A stretch of 41,681 nucleotides of DNA from Porticoccaceae bacterium (GCA_023228865.1 JALOAH010000039.1:1-41681); one strand, 5' to 3'; positions 1 to 8,948 are shown, counted from the first letter of the stretch. Notes: generated from the letters alone by a model not told the origin. Translations and numbers: made by a program.

Positions 1-714
1 ATCGGCATTTCGTTGTAACTGCGCGTTGACGTCGAATAGCTCGGACGCTCTCAACTCAGCCTGGGCGAGCCGGTGTTGCAGATCCTGAATCTGATCATTC
101 AACCCCTGGTTAACTATACGGAACTGGTCGCGCTCCTGCTGGCGGTCTTCGGCAGTTCGCTGCTGATAATGTTCGAAATGATCGCGGATATCCCGGTTTT
201 CCTGCTTGAGTTCGCCAACGCTTTCTTTCAATTCAGTGGTCCGTGCAAGAGCTTCATCCCGCTGGGACTCGGCTTTGGCCAGGCCGACACGGGCGTCTTC
301 CAGGGACTTGTCTTGCTGGCTTTTTTTCTCAATAACACGTGATAGTTGGTTGTTCAGATCCTGTTGGCGAGCGGTAAGCTGCGCGATAGTGTTGCGGGCC
401 TCGGTCAGTTCTTTTCGGAGTTCATCATTCGAAGCCTTGAATTCGTCGCGAGCTTGTTCGATCCGATGGTCGCCCATCTGCTGCACCCGCTCATACAGGG
501 ACTTTACCACTTCGACAAGGTCGTTTGGCAGTCCACTGACATCGGCCGCCTCCCCATTGTCTGACCGCCAACGCTTGAGCAATGGCGCGATGGTGCTTTT
601 GCTGCCGGTACCGAGCTGTTCTCGCACCCGATCCACCGTGGGTTCTTGGCGCTGGTTTTTAATGACTTCGGCGGCTTTGGCAACATCGTGGTAAGTGACT
701 CCAGCGCGGGCCAT
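1..714 (-). CDS. tnpT: KfrA/TnpT-like coiled-coil DNA-binding protein (partial, C-terminus outside window)
   Basis: The minus-strand frame is open from an ATG at 714 to the window edge (238 codons, no stop). A GAGAGG Shine-Dalgarno lies just upstream. Residues about 1-60 read as a KfrA_N-type DNA-binding domain (start MARAGVTYHDVAKAA, then VREQLGTGSKSTIAP). The rest is a long coiled coil rich in Gln, Glu, Arg and Leu. It is divergent from a tyrosine recombinase across 204 bp. That arrangement is known for TnpT/TnpS, the accessory protein and recombinase that resolve cointegrates of Tn4651/Tn5041-type Tn3-family transposons. The domain architecture is seen directly; the TnpT assignment is inferred from the pairing. 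Alternative: a plasmid KfrA-like protein with an unrelated integrase beside it. Confidence 0.65.
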   Translation of the reverse strand, partial: MARAGVTYHDVAKAAEVIKNQRQEPTVDRVREQLGTGSKSTIAPLLKRWRSDNGEAADVSGLPNDLVEVVKSLYERVQQMGDHRIEQARDEFKASNDELRKELTEARNTIAQLTARQQDLNNQLSRVIEKKSQQDKSLEDARVGLAKAESQRDEALARTTELKESVGELKQENRDIRDHFEHYQQRTAEDRQQERDQFRIVNQGLNDQIQDLQHRLAQAELRASELFDVNAQLQRNAD

Positions 715-918
715 GGCGATTCCTCTCAGATTATTTAGTAACGTAATACATATCACGTAATATAACATTATATTTATGTTCTCCAAGCTTTCTTGAATTC
801 CTATTATTAACCACCGATAATGACCATTATCACAGGTTAGAACCGTTACTTGAAACTTTTCCAGTTGTAACACCGGTACATAGCCGCCTTTTGAGCGACA
901 TCGAAGGAAATCCTATTC
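715..918. promoter_or_regulatory. Divergent control region and candidate resolution (rst-type) site
   Basis: This 204-bp AT-rich spacer separates the tnpT-like and tnpS-like genes. It holds a near-perfect dyad at 808-839: arms GATAATG (816-822) and CATTATC (825-831) around AC, extended outward by TAACC (808-812) and GGTTA (835-839). It also holds the direct repeat ACGTAATA at 741-748 and 755-762, close to the tnpT start. In Tn4651-type transposons the space between these two genes contains the resolution site. I infer that the dyad is the recombinase core site and that the direct repeats are accessory-protein or autoregulation sites. Confidence 0.55.
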
Positions 919-1926
919 ATGAACAACAAACCGCCAATACAGGCTAGCAACTTGTCGTTACGTAATAAGGATGCGACTCTGGTTGAACGCCAGGAGTCCG
1001 AATCATTGCGGCACTACCTCCAGGCAGCGACGTCCGACAACACACGTAAAGCCTACCGTTCGGCCATTCGGCAATTTGAGAAATGGGGTGGTCGCCTGCC
1101 CTCGGACCGGGATACTGTCGTGCACTATCTGCTGGCCAGAGCCAAATCACTCAATCCCCGAACCCTGGATCTGCACCTGACCGCCATTAGCCAATGGCAC
1201 CATTACCAAGGGCTCATCGATCCGGTAAGTGATCCACTGGTCCGCAAAACCATGGAAGGCGTTCGTCGTACCCAAGGCCAACCCAAACGCAAAGCCAAGG
1301 CATTACGTTTGGAGCACATTGCCCAGATGGTGACTCACTTGCGGCAACTGCCTGACACCAAAAAGAAGCAGCGGGATATCGCGCTGGTGTTGACCGGCTT
1401 TTTTGGCGCCTTTCGTCGTAGCGAATTGGTGGCCATTCAAATCGGTGATCTCGTGTGGGAGCCTGAAGGGCTTCTCATTAAGTTGCCACGATCCAAGACC
1501 GATCAGCAAGCAACAGGTTTGGTACGGGCCTTGCCCTTCGGGGCACCAGGCTGCTGTCCTGCTACGGCCATGAGGAACTGGATAGAATCGGTTGAAATCA
1601 ATGAAGGTCCGATTTTTCGCCCCATTAACCGCTGGGATAAGGTTCAACCCAAAGCGTTGAATTCCGGTGCCATTAATGAATTACTCAAGACGCTGGGTAA
1701 TGCCTGTCAGTTCGATTTCGTATCGGACTTGAGCAGCCATAGCTTCCGGCGTGGTCTTTCCACATCGGCTGCAAGAGAGCGAGTCGATTTTGAACTGATT
1801 AAAAAGCAAGGAGGCTGGAAAAGCGATGCGACGGTTTGGGAATACATTGAGGAAGGACAGCAGTTCAACAACAATGCCGCGCTGGTTCTGATGGAAAAAT
1901 TGGAGGCACTTGTTGGTAATGTCTGA
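919..1926 (+). CDS. tnpS: Tyrosine recombinase, TnpS-like cointegrate resolvase
   Basis: A 335-residue site-specific recombinase. Residues 28-125 form a SAM-like core-binding domain (NTRKAYRSAIRQFEKWG). The catalytic domain shows R166 (AFRRSEL), K193 (RSKTDQ), H274 and R277 (SSHSFRRG), W300 (GGWKSDA) and nucleophile Y309 (VWEYI), so the full tyrosine-recombinase set is present. The ATG start at 919 follows an AAGGAAA ribosome-binding site. It is divergent from a KfrA_N coiled-coil protein, as tnpS is from tnpT in Tn4651-family transposons, where the pair resolves cointegrates at the intervening site. The enzyme family is certain. The TnpS subtype rests on context, since no Tn3 transposase lies in the window. 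Confidence 0.8.
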   Translation: MNNKPPIQASNLSLRNKDATLVERQESESLRHYLQAATSDNTRKAYRSAIRQFEKWGGRLPSDRDTVVHYLLARAKSLNPRTLDLHLTAISQWHHYQGLIDPVSDPLVRKTMEGVRRTQGQPKRKAKALRLEHIAQMVTHLRQLPDTKKKQRDIALVLTGFFGAFRRSELVAIQIGDLVWEPEGLLIKLPRSKTDQQATGLVRALPFGAPGCCPATAMRNWIESVEINEGPIFRPINRWDKVQPKALNSGAINELLKTLGNACQFDFVSDLSSHSFRRGLSTSAARERVDFELIKKQGGWKSDATVWEYIEEGQQFNNNAALVLMEKLEALVGNV

Positions 1927-1970
1927 AGAATATGGAGCGGCGAGCAAGGGAAAGGGCTGGAGAATATAAC

Positions 1971-2011
1971 GTGGGGCAGAGTGCCCGGCTGACACCGAGC
2001 ACTCTGCCCAC
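1971..2011. terminator. Long hairpin between convergent ends, likely bidirectional terminator
   Basis: An 18-nt left arm (1971-1988) and a 17-nt right arm (1995-2011) pair with one bulge and one mismatch around a 6-nt loop. The core of each arm is GCAGAGTGC/GCACTCTGC. It lies 45 bp after the recombinase stop and just beyond the stop of the minus-strand cytochrome remnant, where a shared terminator is expected. There is no strong T-run. Confidence 0.5.
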
Positions 2012-2021
2012 AGATAAAGCC

Positions 2022-2264
2022 CTATTTCTCGAAGGTGGTTCGCATATAACCAAGTACGGCTTTCAGGTCGGCGTCGGTCAGACTGACATTGCCGCCCCGC
2101 GGTGGCATGGCCATGGGCGAGCCTGGACTCTGAAATCCATTGATCATGTTGCTCAGCAACTCTGCATCATTTTTGCTCAATGGGCCTTTCGACTTGGTGA
2201 AGTCCGGAGTGCCAGGAAAGGCACCCTTGCCGTCGCCGCCATGGCATGCGATACAGGTGCTAAC
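2022..2264 (-). pseudogene. Cytochrome c C-terminal fragment without a start
   Basis: The minus-strand reading has a haem-binding CIACH motif (STCIACHGGDGKG), then about 70 residues with a possible axial Met (SPMAMPPRGG) and a typical class I cytochrome c ending (DADLKAVLGYMRTTFEK). An in-frame TAG (2265-2267) stands four codons before the first Cys, and no start codon or export signal can be joined. The N-terminus has therefore been lost. Small periplasmic cytochromes of this kind transfer electrons or form the tail of a larger oxidase. It is probably debris from the insertion that brought in the copper genes. Confidence 0.75.
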
Positions 2265-2313
2265 CTATTTGTGCATTTGGTGCTTTATTGGTTTATACCA
2301 CAGAGCTCCGGCA

Positions 2314-2333
2314 GGGGCAGACAAGTCTGCCCC
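2314..2333. terminator. Perfect inverted repeat downstream of cusA
   Basis: GGGGCAGAC (2314-2322), loop AA, GTCTGCCCC (2325-2333): a perfect 9-bp stem 16 bp beyond the cusA stop. It could end the copper operon on the minus strand, but no U-tract follows. A dispersed palindromic repeat is an alternative. Confidence 0.45.
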
Positions 2334-2349
2334 ATTTAGTTTGGCAATA

Positions 2350-5300
2350 TTATGCTTTCAGCGAGCGGGTGCGCCATAGGTAATACACGACGGGTAATAC
2401 CAACAACGTTAAAATCACAGCACTCACCATTCCGCCCACCATAGGCGCCGCAATCCGGCTAACAACTTCCGCACCTGTTCCGGAACTGAACATAATGGGC
2501 AACAATCCAGCGATAGTGGAGACCGTAGTCATCATTACGGGTCTTACACGAAGTCCCGCGCCCTGTGTCACGGCTTCGAGCAAATCTTCTTTTAATGGTT
2601 GCACTCCACGCTCACGACAGGTATCTATCAATTGGTGATATGCTTGGTTAAGATAAGTTAACATGATGATACCTATTTCCACCGTAACCCCCGCCAGTGC
2701 AATAAAACCAACCGCAACCGCGACAGAAAAATTATAGCCAAGCAGGTACATCAGCCAGATTGAACCAATTACCGCCAGTGGTAGTGTTCCCAGAATAATG
2801 GCTATTTCAGTGAAGTTACGAAAATTCATGTATAACAGAATGATAATGATGGCAAGCGTCAAAGGAACCACATAGGTCAGTTTCTCTTTGGCGCGCAGCA
2901 TGTATTCGTACTGACCGGACCAGGCCACCGAGTAACCGGCCGGTAAATCCAACTGCTGCTCGACCGTTGCCATGGCCGCTTGTACATAGCTGCCCACGTC
3001 CACCCCATCGATATCTACAAAGGTCCAGCCATTCAGCCTGGCGTTCTCGCTCTTGATCGCTGGCGGGCCGTCCTCCACATAGACATTGGCCACATCGGCG
3101 AGCGCAATGCGTTGGCCGCTGGGCGTAACGATGGGCAGCAGCGCCAGCTGTTCTGGCGAGTCTCGATAGTCCTGCGGGTAGCGCAGATTGATCGGATAAC
3201 GCTCCAGCCCCTCAATGGTCTGCGCCACATTCATTCCCCCAATGGCCGTGGCTATTACCTGCTGCACATCAGCAATATTGAGGCCATAGCGCGCCGCCTG
3301 TGCACGCTGAATATCCACCTTGATGTAACGCCCACCGGCCACCCTTTCGGAATACACCGAGGCTGTGCCGGGTACATCCTTGAGGATCTGCTCTAGTCGC
3401 TGCCCAATCTTCTGAATTTCTCGCAGATCCTCGCCCGCCACCTTGATGCCTACCGGCGTCTTGATACCGGTGGCCAGCATGTCGATGCGAGTCTTGATCG
3501 GCATCACCCAAGCGTTGGTTAGACCGGGGAATTTCACTAGCGCATCCAGCTCCTTCTTGAGCTTCTCCGTGGTCATGCCCTCGCGCCATTCCTCTTTGGG
3601 CTTGAGCTGAATAAAGGTCTCGATCATGGTCAGCGGAGCGGGATCCGTGGCTGTCTCGGCACGGCCGATTTTGCCAAACACGGTTTTTACCTCAGGCACT
3701 GTCGCGATCAGCTTGTCGGTCTGCTGCAACAATTCCCTGGCTTTGCCTATCGAGATCCCCGGATAAGTGGTCGGCATATACATCAGATCACCTTCATCCA
3801 GATCGGGGATGAATTCACTACCAATCTTGTTAACCGGCCAGATCCCAACGAGGAAAATCACAACCGCAATGGCAAGTGTAATTTTCGGAAAACGCAATAC
3901 GGTTTTCAGCAGGGGCATGTACCCGGCAATCAGTAATCGATTAACGGGATTCTTGTTTTCCGCTACCACCTTGCCTCTGATGAAATATCCCATCAAAACC
4001 GGCACCACTGTGATAGCAAGCGCCGCACTGGCTGCCATGGCATAGGTTTTGGTAAAGGCCAACGGGCTGAACATCCGGCCCTCCTGGGCTTCCAGGGTGA
4101 ATACTGGTACAAAGCTCACAGTGATAATAAGCAAACTGAAAAACAGCGCCGGACCGACTTCACTGGCTGACGCCGCCACGATTTTCCAACGGTTCTCTGG
4201 CGTCAAGGGCGTACGTTCCATATGCTTATGCATGTTTTCGATCATGACAATTGCGCCATCAATCATGGCGCCTATCGCAATCGCTATACCGCCTAATGAC
4301 ATGATATTGGCATTGAGACCTTGCCAATACATCACGGTAAAAGCCGTGAGTATACCTAGCGGCAGACTGAAGACCGCCACCAGTGAGGACCTGACATGAA
4401 ATAGGAAAATGACACAGATCAACGCCACAATGGCGAGTTCTTCGGCCAGACTTTTCCACAAACTGTCAATGGCGCGAGATATCAGCCCTGAACGATCATA
4501 AACGGTTACGATCTCCACGCCATCGGGCAAACCCGCCTTGAGTTTTTCCAGCTTGGCCTTGACCCCATCAATGGTTTTCTGGGCGTTCTCACCGAAACGC
4601 ATCACCACAATACCGCCCACCACTTCACCTTCGCCGTTCAACTCGGCGATGCCACGGCGCATTTGCGGCCCCAACTCGATATCCGCCACATCCTTGAGCA
4701 ACAGCGGCGTACCGTTAACATCCAACCCTAACGGAATGTTGGCCAGATCATCGATACCCTGGATGTAGCCGCTGGCGCGCACCATGTACTCGGCTTCGGC
4801 CATTTCCACCACCGAGGCGCCCACTTCCTGGTTGCCGCGCTGGATAGCCATCTGGATAAGAGACAGGGGAATACCGAAGGCGCGCAGTTTCTCCGGGTTT
4901 ACCTTCACTTGATACTGCTTGACCATGCCACCGAGCGCCGAGACTTCGGAAACACCCGGCACGGTTTGCAGCTCGTATTTCAGGAACCAGTCCTGCAGGC
5001 TGCGCAGCTGACTGATGTCATGCTGACCGCTGCGATCCACCAAGGCATAGAGGTAGACCCAGCCGACACCGGTGGCGTCCGGTCCCAGTTGCGGCCGGGC
5101 GCTGGGCGGTAATGTGGGCGCGACCTGAGACAGGTACTCCAGCACCCGGGAACGTGCCCAGTAGGCATCGGTATCCTCGTCGAAAATGACATACACAAAG
5201 GAATCGCCAAAAAAGGAATAACCGCGCACGGTAACCGCACCGGGTACCGACAACATGGCAGTAGTCAGTGGATACGTGACCTGGTCCTCCACCACCTGCG

Positions 5301-5472
5301 GTGCCTGCCCAGGAAAACTGGTCTTAATAATGACCTGTACATCGGACAGATCGGGAATGGCGTCCACCGGGGTGTTTTTCAGCGAATAGAGACCCATCCC
5401 CACCAGCATCAAAGTAGCCAGCAGCACGAAGAAACGGTTACCGATGGACCAACGGATTATCGATTCAATCAT
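2350..5472 (-). CDS. cusA: CusA-type heavy-metal RND efflux pump (Cu+/Ag+)
   Basis: A 1040-residue inner-membrane RND transporter of the heavy-metal (HME) class that drives metal export with proton influx and joins CusB and CusC in a tripartite pump. The start MIESIIRWSIGNRFF, the PVDAIPDLSDVQVI signature and the TM4 motif GAMIDGAIVMIEN are typical. Three methionines match the E. coli CusA copper site with a constant offset of 7: M566 (MYMPTT), M616 (PLTMIE) and M665 (RIDMLATG). This favours Cu(I)/Ag(I) over Zn/Co/Cd. The start overlaps the cusB end by 8 bp, so translation is probably coupled. It is the last gene of a minus-strand run of copper genes. Length is normal (E. coli CusA has 1047 residues). 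Confidence 0.95.
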   Translation of the reverse strand: MIESIIRWSIGNRFFVLLATLMLVGMGLYSLKNTPVDAIPDLSDVQVIIKTSFPGQAPQVVEDQVTYPLTTAMLSVPGAVTVRGYSFFGDSFVYVIFDEDTDAYWARSRVLEYLSQVAPTLPPSARPQLGPDATGVGWVYLYALVDRSGQHDISQLRSLQDWFLKYELQTVPGVSEVSALGGMVKQYQVKVNPEKLRAFGIPLSLIQMAIQRGNQEVGASVVEMAEAEYMVRASGYIQGIDDLANIPLGLDVNGTPLLLKDVADIELGPQMRRGIAELNGEGEVVGGIVVMRFGENAQKTIDGVKAKLEKLKAGLPDGVEIVTVYDRSGLISRAIDSLWKSLAEELAIVALICVIFLFHVRSSLVAVFSLPLGILTAFTVMYWQGLNANIMSLGGIAIAIGAMIDGAIVMIENMHKHMERTPLTPENRWKIVAASASEVGPALFFSLLIITVSFVPVFTLEAQEGRMFSPLAFTKTYAMAASAALAITVVPVLMGYFIRGKVVAENKNPVNRLLIAGYMPLLKTVLRFPKITLAIAVVIFLVGIWPVNKIGSEFIPDLDEGDLMYMPTTYPGISIGKARELLQQTDKLIATVPEVKTVFGKIGRAETATDPAPLTMIETFIQLKPKEEWREGMTTEKLKKELDALVKFPGLTNAWVMPIKTRIDMLATGIKTPVGIKVAGEDLREIQKIGQRLEQILKDVPGTASVYSERVAGGRYIKVDIQRAQAARYGLNIADVQQVIATAIGGMNVAQTIEGLERYPINLRYPQDYRDSPEQLALLPIVTPSGQRIALADVANVYVEDGPPAIKSENARLNGWTFVDIDGVDVGSYVQAAMATVEQQLDLPAGYSVAWSGQYEYMLRAKEKLTYVVPLTLAIIIILLYMNFRNFTEIAIILGTLPLAVIGSIWLMYLLGYNFSVAVAVGFIALAGVTVEIGIIMLTYLNQAYHQLIDTCRERGVQPLKEDLLEAVTQGAGLRVRPVMMTTVSTIAGLLPIMFSSGTGAEVVSRIAAPMVGGMVSAVILTLLVLPVVYYLWRTRSLKA

Positions 5473-7102
5473 GATTTTGCTCCTTTTGATCGTGACCGCC
5501 GTGGTTCATGCCCTGGTGTTCGCTGTGCTCCGGCATCGACATATCACCGTGATCCATACCCTCGTGCTGACCGTGATCCATTCCTGCAGGCATGGCATCA
5601 TTGCCTTGCTCATTGGGAATATGCACTTGGGTAATCTGGTATCCACCACTGTTGTTATTGGTGATCTGCACATGCAGGCGCATTCCCTGTTTGAGCGCAT
5701 CCATGTCCACAGCCTCAGCGACGGTGAAATCCATGGTCATGGTGGGCCATTGCCAGTCCGGGATGGCCTCGTGCTCCAGGGTCACCATGCGGTGATCCGG
5801 CATCAGGCTGTCGATACGTGCGGCCACCCAGACTGAGCGGGAATCAGCGTCTGCCTTTACATCCATTGATTCGCCTTGCTGATCGCGCTTGGCCATGCGC
5901 TTGAAGTCCGACGTCTTGCTGGATTCCGAGTCGATCAGGAACTGAGCAGAGGTCACAATGCGTTCCCCTTCTTTGAGTCCCGACTGAATTTCCACCTGCC
6001 GTTCGCCCACACGCCCGACCTCAACGGCCACCGATTTGAATTTGCCATCACCCAGCGCCAACACCACGCGCGCCTGGCTGCCGGTACGGATCAGCGCTTC
6101 TCGCGGGATTAACAGTGCTTCAGCCCCCGCCTGGGTCTCAATGACCATCTGCGCGAACATGCCCGGCTTGAGGAAGTCGTCCGGGTTGTCGAAATGCACC
6201 CGGATTTGCGCGGTACGTGTCTTGGCATTCAAAGACGGATAGACATAGTCCACCTGGCCCAACCAATCCCGACCGGGCAGGTAATCGAGCCGCATCCGCA
6301 CCTGGTCGCCGGTCTTGACCAGGCTTGCCTGTCGTTCGAACACCTCACCGATCACCCAGATATGCTCCAGTTGGCCGATGCTCATCAGACTCAAGCCAGG
6401 CTTGACGAACATGCCCTCACGCACCGCGAGATTGTCCAGTACCCCGGACTGCGGCGCGGCAACGGTGATGGTCTGGCTGACCTTGCGGGTTTTACGCAGC
6501 CGGTCGATATCTGCCCGCGGCACCTGCAATGCCAATAACCGTTCCACGGCAGCGCCGATCAACACCGGATTGTCGCGTTTCAACGCCAACAACAATTCCT
6601 CCTGGGCGTTGACCAGGGTGGGTGAATAGAGGGCGTACAGGGGGTCGCCCTGTCTGACCGGATCCCCGGCGGCCTTGACATGGAGCTTCTCGATCCAGCC
6701 TTCCACGCGCGGGCTGATATGCACCAGCCGGTTCTCATCGTATTGCACGTAACCCACTGTACTGATGGTTAGATCCAAACGCCCCCGAGTGACAGGAGCT
6801 GTACGTACGCCCAGATTGTTAACCACATCCGGAGAGATGGTGACTGTGCCAATCTCCTGATCGCCGCCCGCGTCTTCATACACTGGTATCAGATCCATCC
6901 CCATAGGGGATTTACCCGGATTATCGCGCTTATAATTGGGGTCCATCGGCGCGACCCAGTAGAGTGGTTTTTTCTCGGCAGCAACGTCATCACTGCCTGT
7001 GGTCTCTTTCATACGCCATAGGGCCGAGTAGTGCGCAAGGGTCGCTGTCGCAATCAACAAGGCAACTGTAATGAAAAAAGATTTATTCAATTGAATCTTC
7101 AT
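5465..7102 (-). CDS. cusB: CusB-type periplasmic adaptor fused to a CusF-like domain and Met/His tail
   Basis: A 545-residue membrane-fusion protein linking CusA to CusC. After an N-terminal anchor (ITVALLIATATLAHY) comes a heavy-metal-binding domain (about 45-75: YWVAPMDPNYKRDNPGKSP, MGMDLIPVY). The lipoyl/barrel-sandwich and beta-barrel regions occupy about 80-390. Residues about 410-490 read as a CusF-like copper chaperone domain (VTLEHEAIPDWQWPTMTMDF). The last 45 residues are a Met/His/Gly/Asp-rich tail with repeated MDHG and MNHGG units. E. coli encodes CusF separately, so this is a fusion carrying both metal capture and the adaptor. Start and stop overlap the neighbouring cusC stop (4 bp) and cusA start (8 bp). 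Confidence 0.93.
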   Translation of the reverse strand: MKIQLNKSFFITVALLIATATLAHYSALWRMKETTGSDDVAAEKKPLYWVAPMDPNYKRDNPGKSPMGMDLIPVYEDAGGDQEIGTVTISPDVVNNLGVRTAPVTRGRLDLTISTVGYVQYDENRLVHISPRVEGWIEKLHVKAAGDPVRQGDPLYALYSPTLVNAQEELLLALKRDNPVLIGAAVERLLALQVPRADIDRLRKTRKVSQTITVAAPQSGVLDNLAVREGMFVKPGLSLMSIGQLEHIWVIGEVFERQASLVKTGDQVRMRLDYLPGRDWLGQVDYVYPSLNAKTRTAQIRVHFDNPDDFLKPGMFAQMVIETQAGAEALLIPREALIRTGSQARVVLALGDGKFKSVAVEVGRVGERQVEIQSGLKEGERIVTSAQFLIDSESSKTSDFKRMAKRDQQGESMDVKADADSRSVWVAARIDSLMPDHRMVTLEHEAIPDWQWPTMTMDFTVAEAVDMDALKQGMRLHVQITNNNSGGYQITQVHIPNEQGNDAMPAGMDHGQHEGMDHGDMSMPEHSEHQGMNHGGHDQKEQNHD

Positions 7103-8436
7103 GGGGTTAATCCTTCAGCGTGTTCTCTGCTGGTGGCGGGAAACGGTTCTGAACCATTTTTGGACAAGAGGTAATTCAACTCGGCAATCATCTTCATCCG
7201 ATCAATCCTGATCGTTAAAAAGTCGATCTTGGCATTTAACTCAGCAATGCGAGCGCGCACCGCTTCGGCAAAGTCGCCGTCGTCGTTGTTGTAGGCGGCC
7301 AGGGCAGCTTCGGCCTGCTCTGACATTTGCGGCAATAACTGCTCGGCGTAGAGCGCGCGACGATCATTCAGACGCTGTAGCTGGACCAAGGCCGTATCCA
7401 GGTCCGCCATCAGCTTTCGCGCCATCAGTAACTTGTCAGTTTTCAAGGCCTCGGCCCGAGAAGTGGCCGCACTGACGTCTTTATCCTGTCGCTTGCCGGT
7501 GAAAAGCGGCAGGTCAAAGGTCACACCGACAGAGAACAAATCAGCGCGGTCGCGACCCATGGGATCATCGTCCCTATAGCCGTATTGGGCGGAAAGACCC
7601 CACTCAGGTTTATATTTCTGGCGCGCTAATTCGACCCCGGTCTCCATTGCATCAATACGCTGATCAAGTGCCAGCAAGAGTGGGTGCCGATTGACCTGTT
7701 CATAGAGCCAACGATCACTATCCGGCTGACCTCCCACCGACGTCGGCTCATCACCGTACTGACTGGGCACAAGCTGCGCTAACGGCAGACGGGCGCGACC
7801 GCCGACCCACTCGGATAAACGCTGTTGGGCTGACTCCGACTGTTGCCGCAGCACCGTCAAACGATCGTCCAACCGAGTAAGCTCCAATTGGGCCCGGATA
7901 ATATCCTGCTGGCGGGCACGTCCCAGTGCCGACGAATAGCTCGCTTTGGTTGCATCTACCAAATGTTCAAACAGCGAGCGATCCCGCTCAATCAATCGAA
8001 TGCTCTCCTGGGCCCTGAATGCTTCCAGCCACAGCTGCGAGACAGTAGCCGCTACCTTGGCCTGGCGATTCTGCCTGAGCAATGGCTCCTGTTCCGCCAA
8101 CTCCTGTTTCTGACGGCTGGACAGCGCCAGACTATCGCCGCGAGGAAACATCTGACTAACACCTACAGTGAGCTGCGTCATAGGCTCCTGGTTGATATCG
8201 AAGCTATCGGTAGGAAAGTTAGCCGCCATCAGGCTGACCTTGGGGTCTGGCAGCGTCGATGCTGAAATTGATTCGCTGGTCAAAGCGTCTTCGCGATGCC
8301 GGCTACCGTTCAGCCAGGGATCCGTGGCAATGGCATGGGCGATGGCCTCATCCAGACTCAACGTATTAGCCGGGCTCTGCGCAAATACAGGAAGCCCCAC
8401 CAGCAAAAACAATAAAAATACCCATTGAATGTTCAT
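7099..8436 (-). CDS. cusC: CusC-like TolC-family outer-membrane channel
   Basis: A 445-residue outer-membrane efflux protein. It has a Sec signal peptide (WVFLLFLLVGLPVFAQS) with no lipobox Cys, followed by two OEP repeats of long amphipathic helices (LDEAIAHAIATDPWL near the N-terminus and GVELARQKYKPEWGLSAQYG in the middle). It forms the exit duct of the tripartite copper pump. The stop overlaps the cusB start as ATGA (7099-7102), and an AGGA ribosome-binding site precedes the ATG at 8436. E. coli CusC is lipid-anchored, which this one does not appear to be. The CusC role is given by the operon. Confidence 0.9.
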   Translation of the reverse strand: MNIQWVFLLFLLVGLPVFAQSPANTLSLDEAIAHAIATDPWLNGSRHREDALTSESISASTLPDPKVSLMAANFPTDSFDINQEPMTQLTVGVSQMFPRGDSLALSSRQKQELAEQEPLLRQNRQAKVAATVSQLWLEAFRAQESIRLIERDRSLFEHLVDATKASYSSALGRARQQDIIRAQLELTRLDDRLTVLRQQSESAQQRLSEWVGGRARLPLAQLVPSQYGDEPTSVGGQPDSDRWLYEQVNRHPLLLALDQRIDAMETGVELARQKYKPEWGLSAQYGYRDDDPMGRDRADLFSVGVTFDLPLFTGKRQDKDVSAATSRAEALKTDKLLMARKLMADLDTALVQLQRLNDRRALYAEQLLPQMSEQAEAALAAYNNDDGDFAEAVRARIAELNAKIDFLTIRIDRMKMIAELNYLLSKNGSEPFPATSREHAEGLTP

Positions 8437-8447
8437 CGTTATATGTC

Positions 8448-8948
8448 CTATTGCTGATCGCGACTATTCACAGATGCAAACACGTCAGCCGAACCGTCTT
8501 TTTTAAGCAGCCATACCTTGTAAGGCGTAAACCTGTCACCCATCTCCATACCCGGGCTGCCTGCCGGCATGCCGGGCACACTAAGGCCGATGGCGTCATC
8601 AGGAGGGTTTTCCAGAAACTGCTGAACAAAGCGCGCAGGGATATGGCCTTCGAACACATAACCGTTACTCGTCACTGCTGTATGGCAGGACTGGAACTCA
8701 GGTGCTATGCCATAGTCATTTTTAATGCGATTCAAGTCCGACGGGTGGTGGGTTTTTGTGTCAAAACCAACATCTTCCATATGGTGAACCCATTGCTGGC
8801 AGCATTGACAGGTGCGGCTTTTATAAACATCCAACGTGGCAATCGTTGCGCTTTTAGTTGCGTGATTTTCGCTTTCTGAACAAGCGGTAAGAAATAACAG
8901 GAATACGATCAGCGCCGGAAAGCGCAGATAGGTATGTAACGGCTTCAT
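8448..8948 (-). CDS. DUF411 copper-binding lipoprotein (CopG-like)
   Basis: About 166 residues. The ATG at 8948 is chosen over a TTG at 8960 because GGGAG stands six bases before it. A lipoprotein signal ends in LTAC. The mature part is a DUF411 domain: LDVYKSRTCQCCQQW with a CxxCC cysteine cluster, SCHTAV, GHIPARFVQQFL, and the Met-rich stretch MPAGSPGMEMGDR. DUF411 proteins are small periplasmic metal-binding proteins commonly found with copper efflux operons. The gene lies 11 bp before cusC in the same direction. It probably delivers or buffers Cu(I) in the periplasm, by inference. Confidence 0.88.
   Translation of the reverse strand: MKPLHTYLRFPALIVFLLFLTACSESENHATKSATIATLDVYKSRTCQCCQQWVHHMEDVGFDTKTHHPSDLNRIKNDYGIAPEFQSCHTAVTSNGYVFEGHIPARFVQQFLENPPDDAIGLSVPGMPAGSPGMEMGDRFTPYKVWLLKKDGSADVFASVNSRDQQ

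Noticed and set aside
206..694. 162-codon plus-strand frame at the left edge
   Set aside because: Antisense to the KfrA_N coiled-coil gene, whose start, ribosome-binding site and domain are clear; the Ser/Arg-rich product is a shadow.
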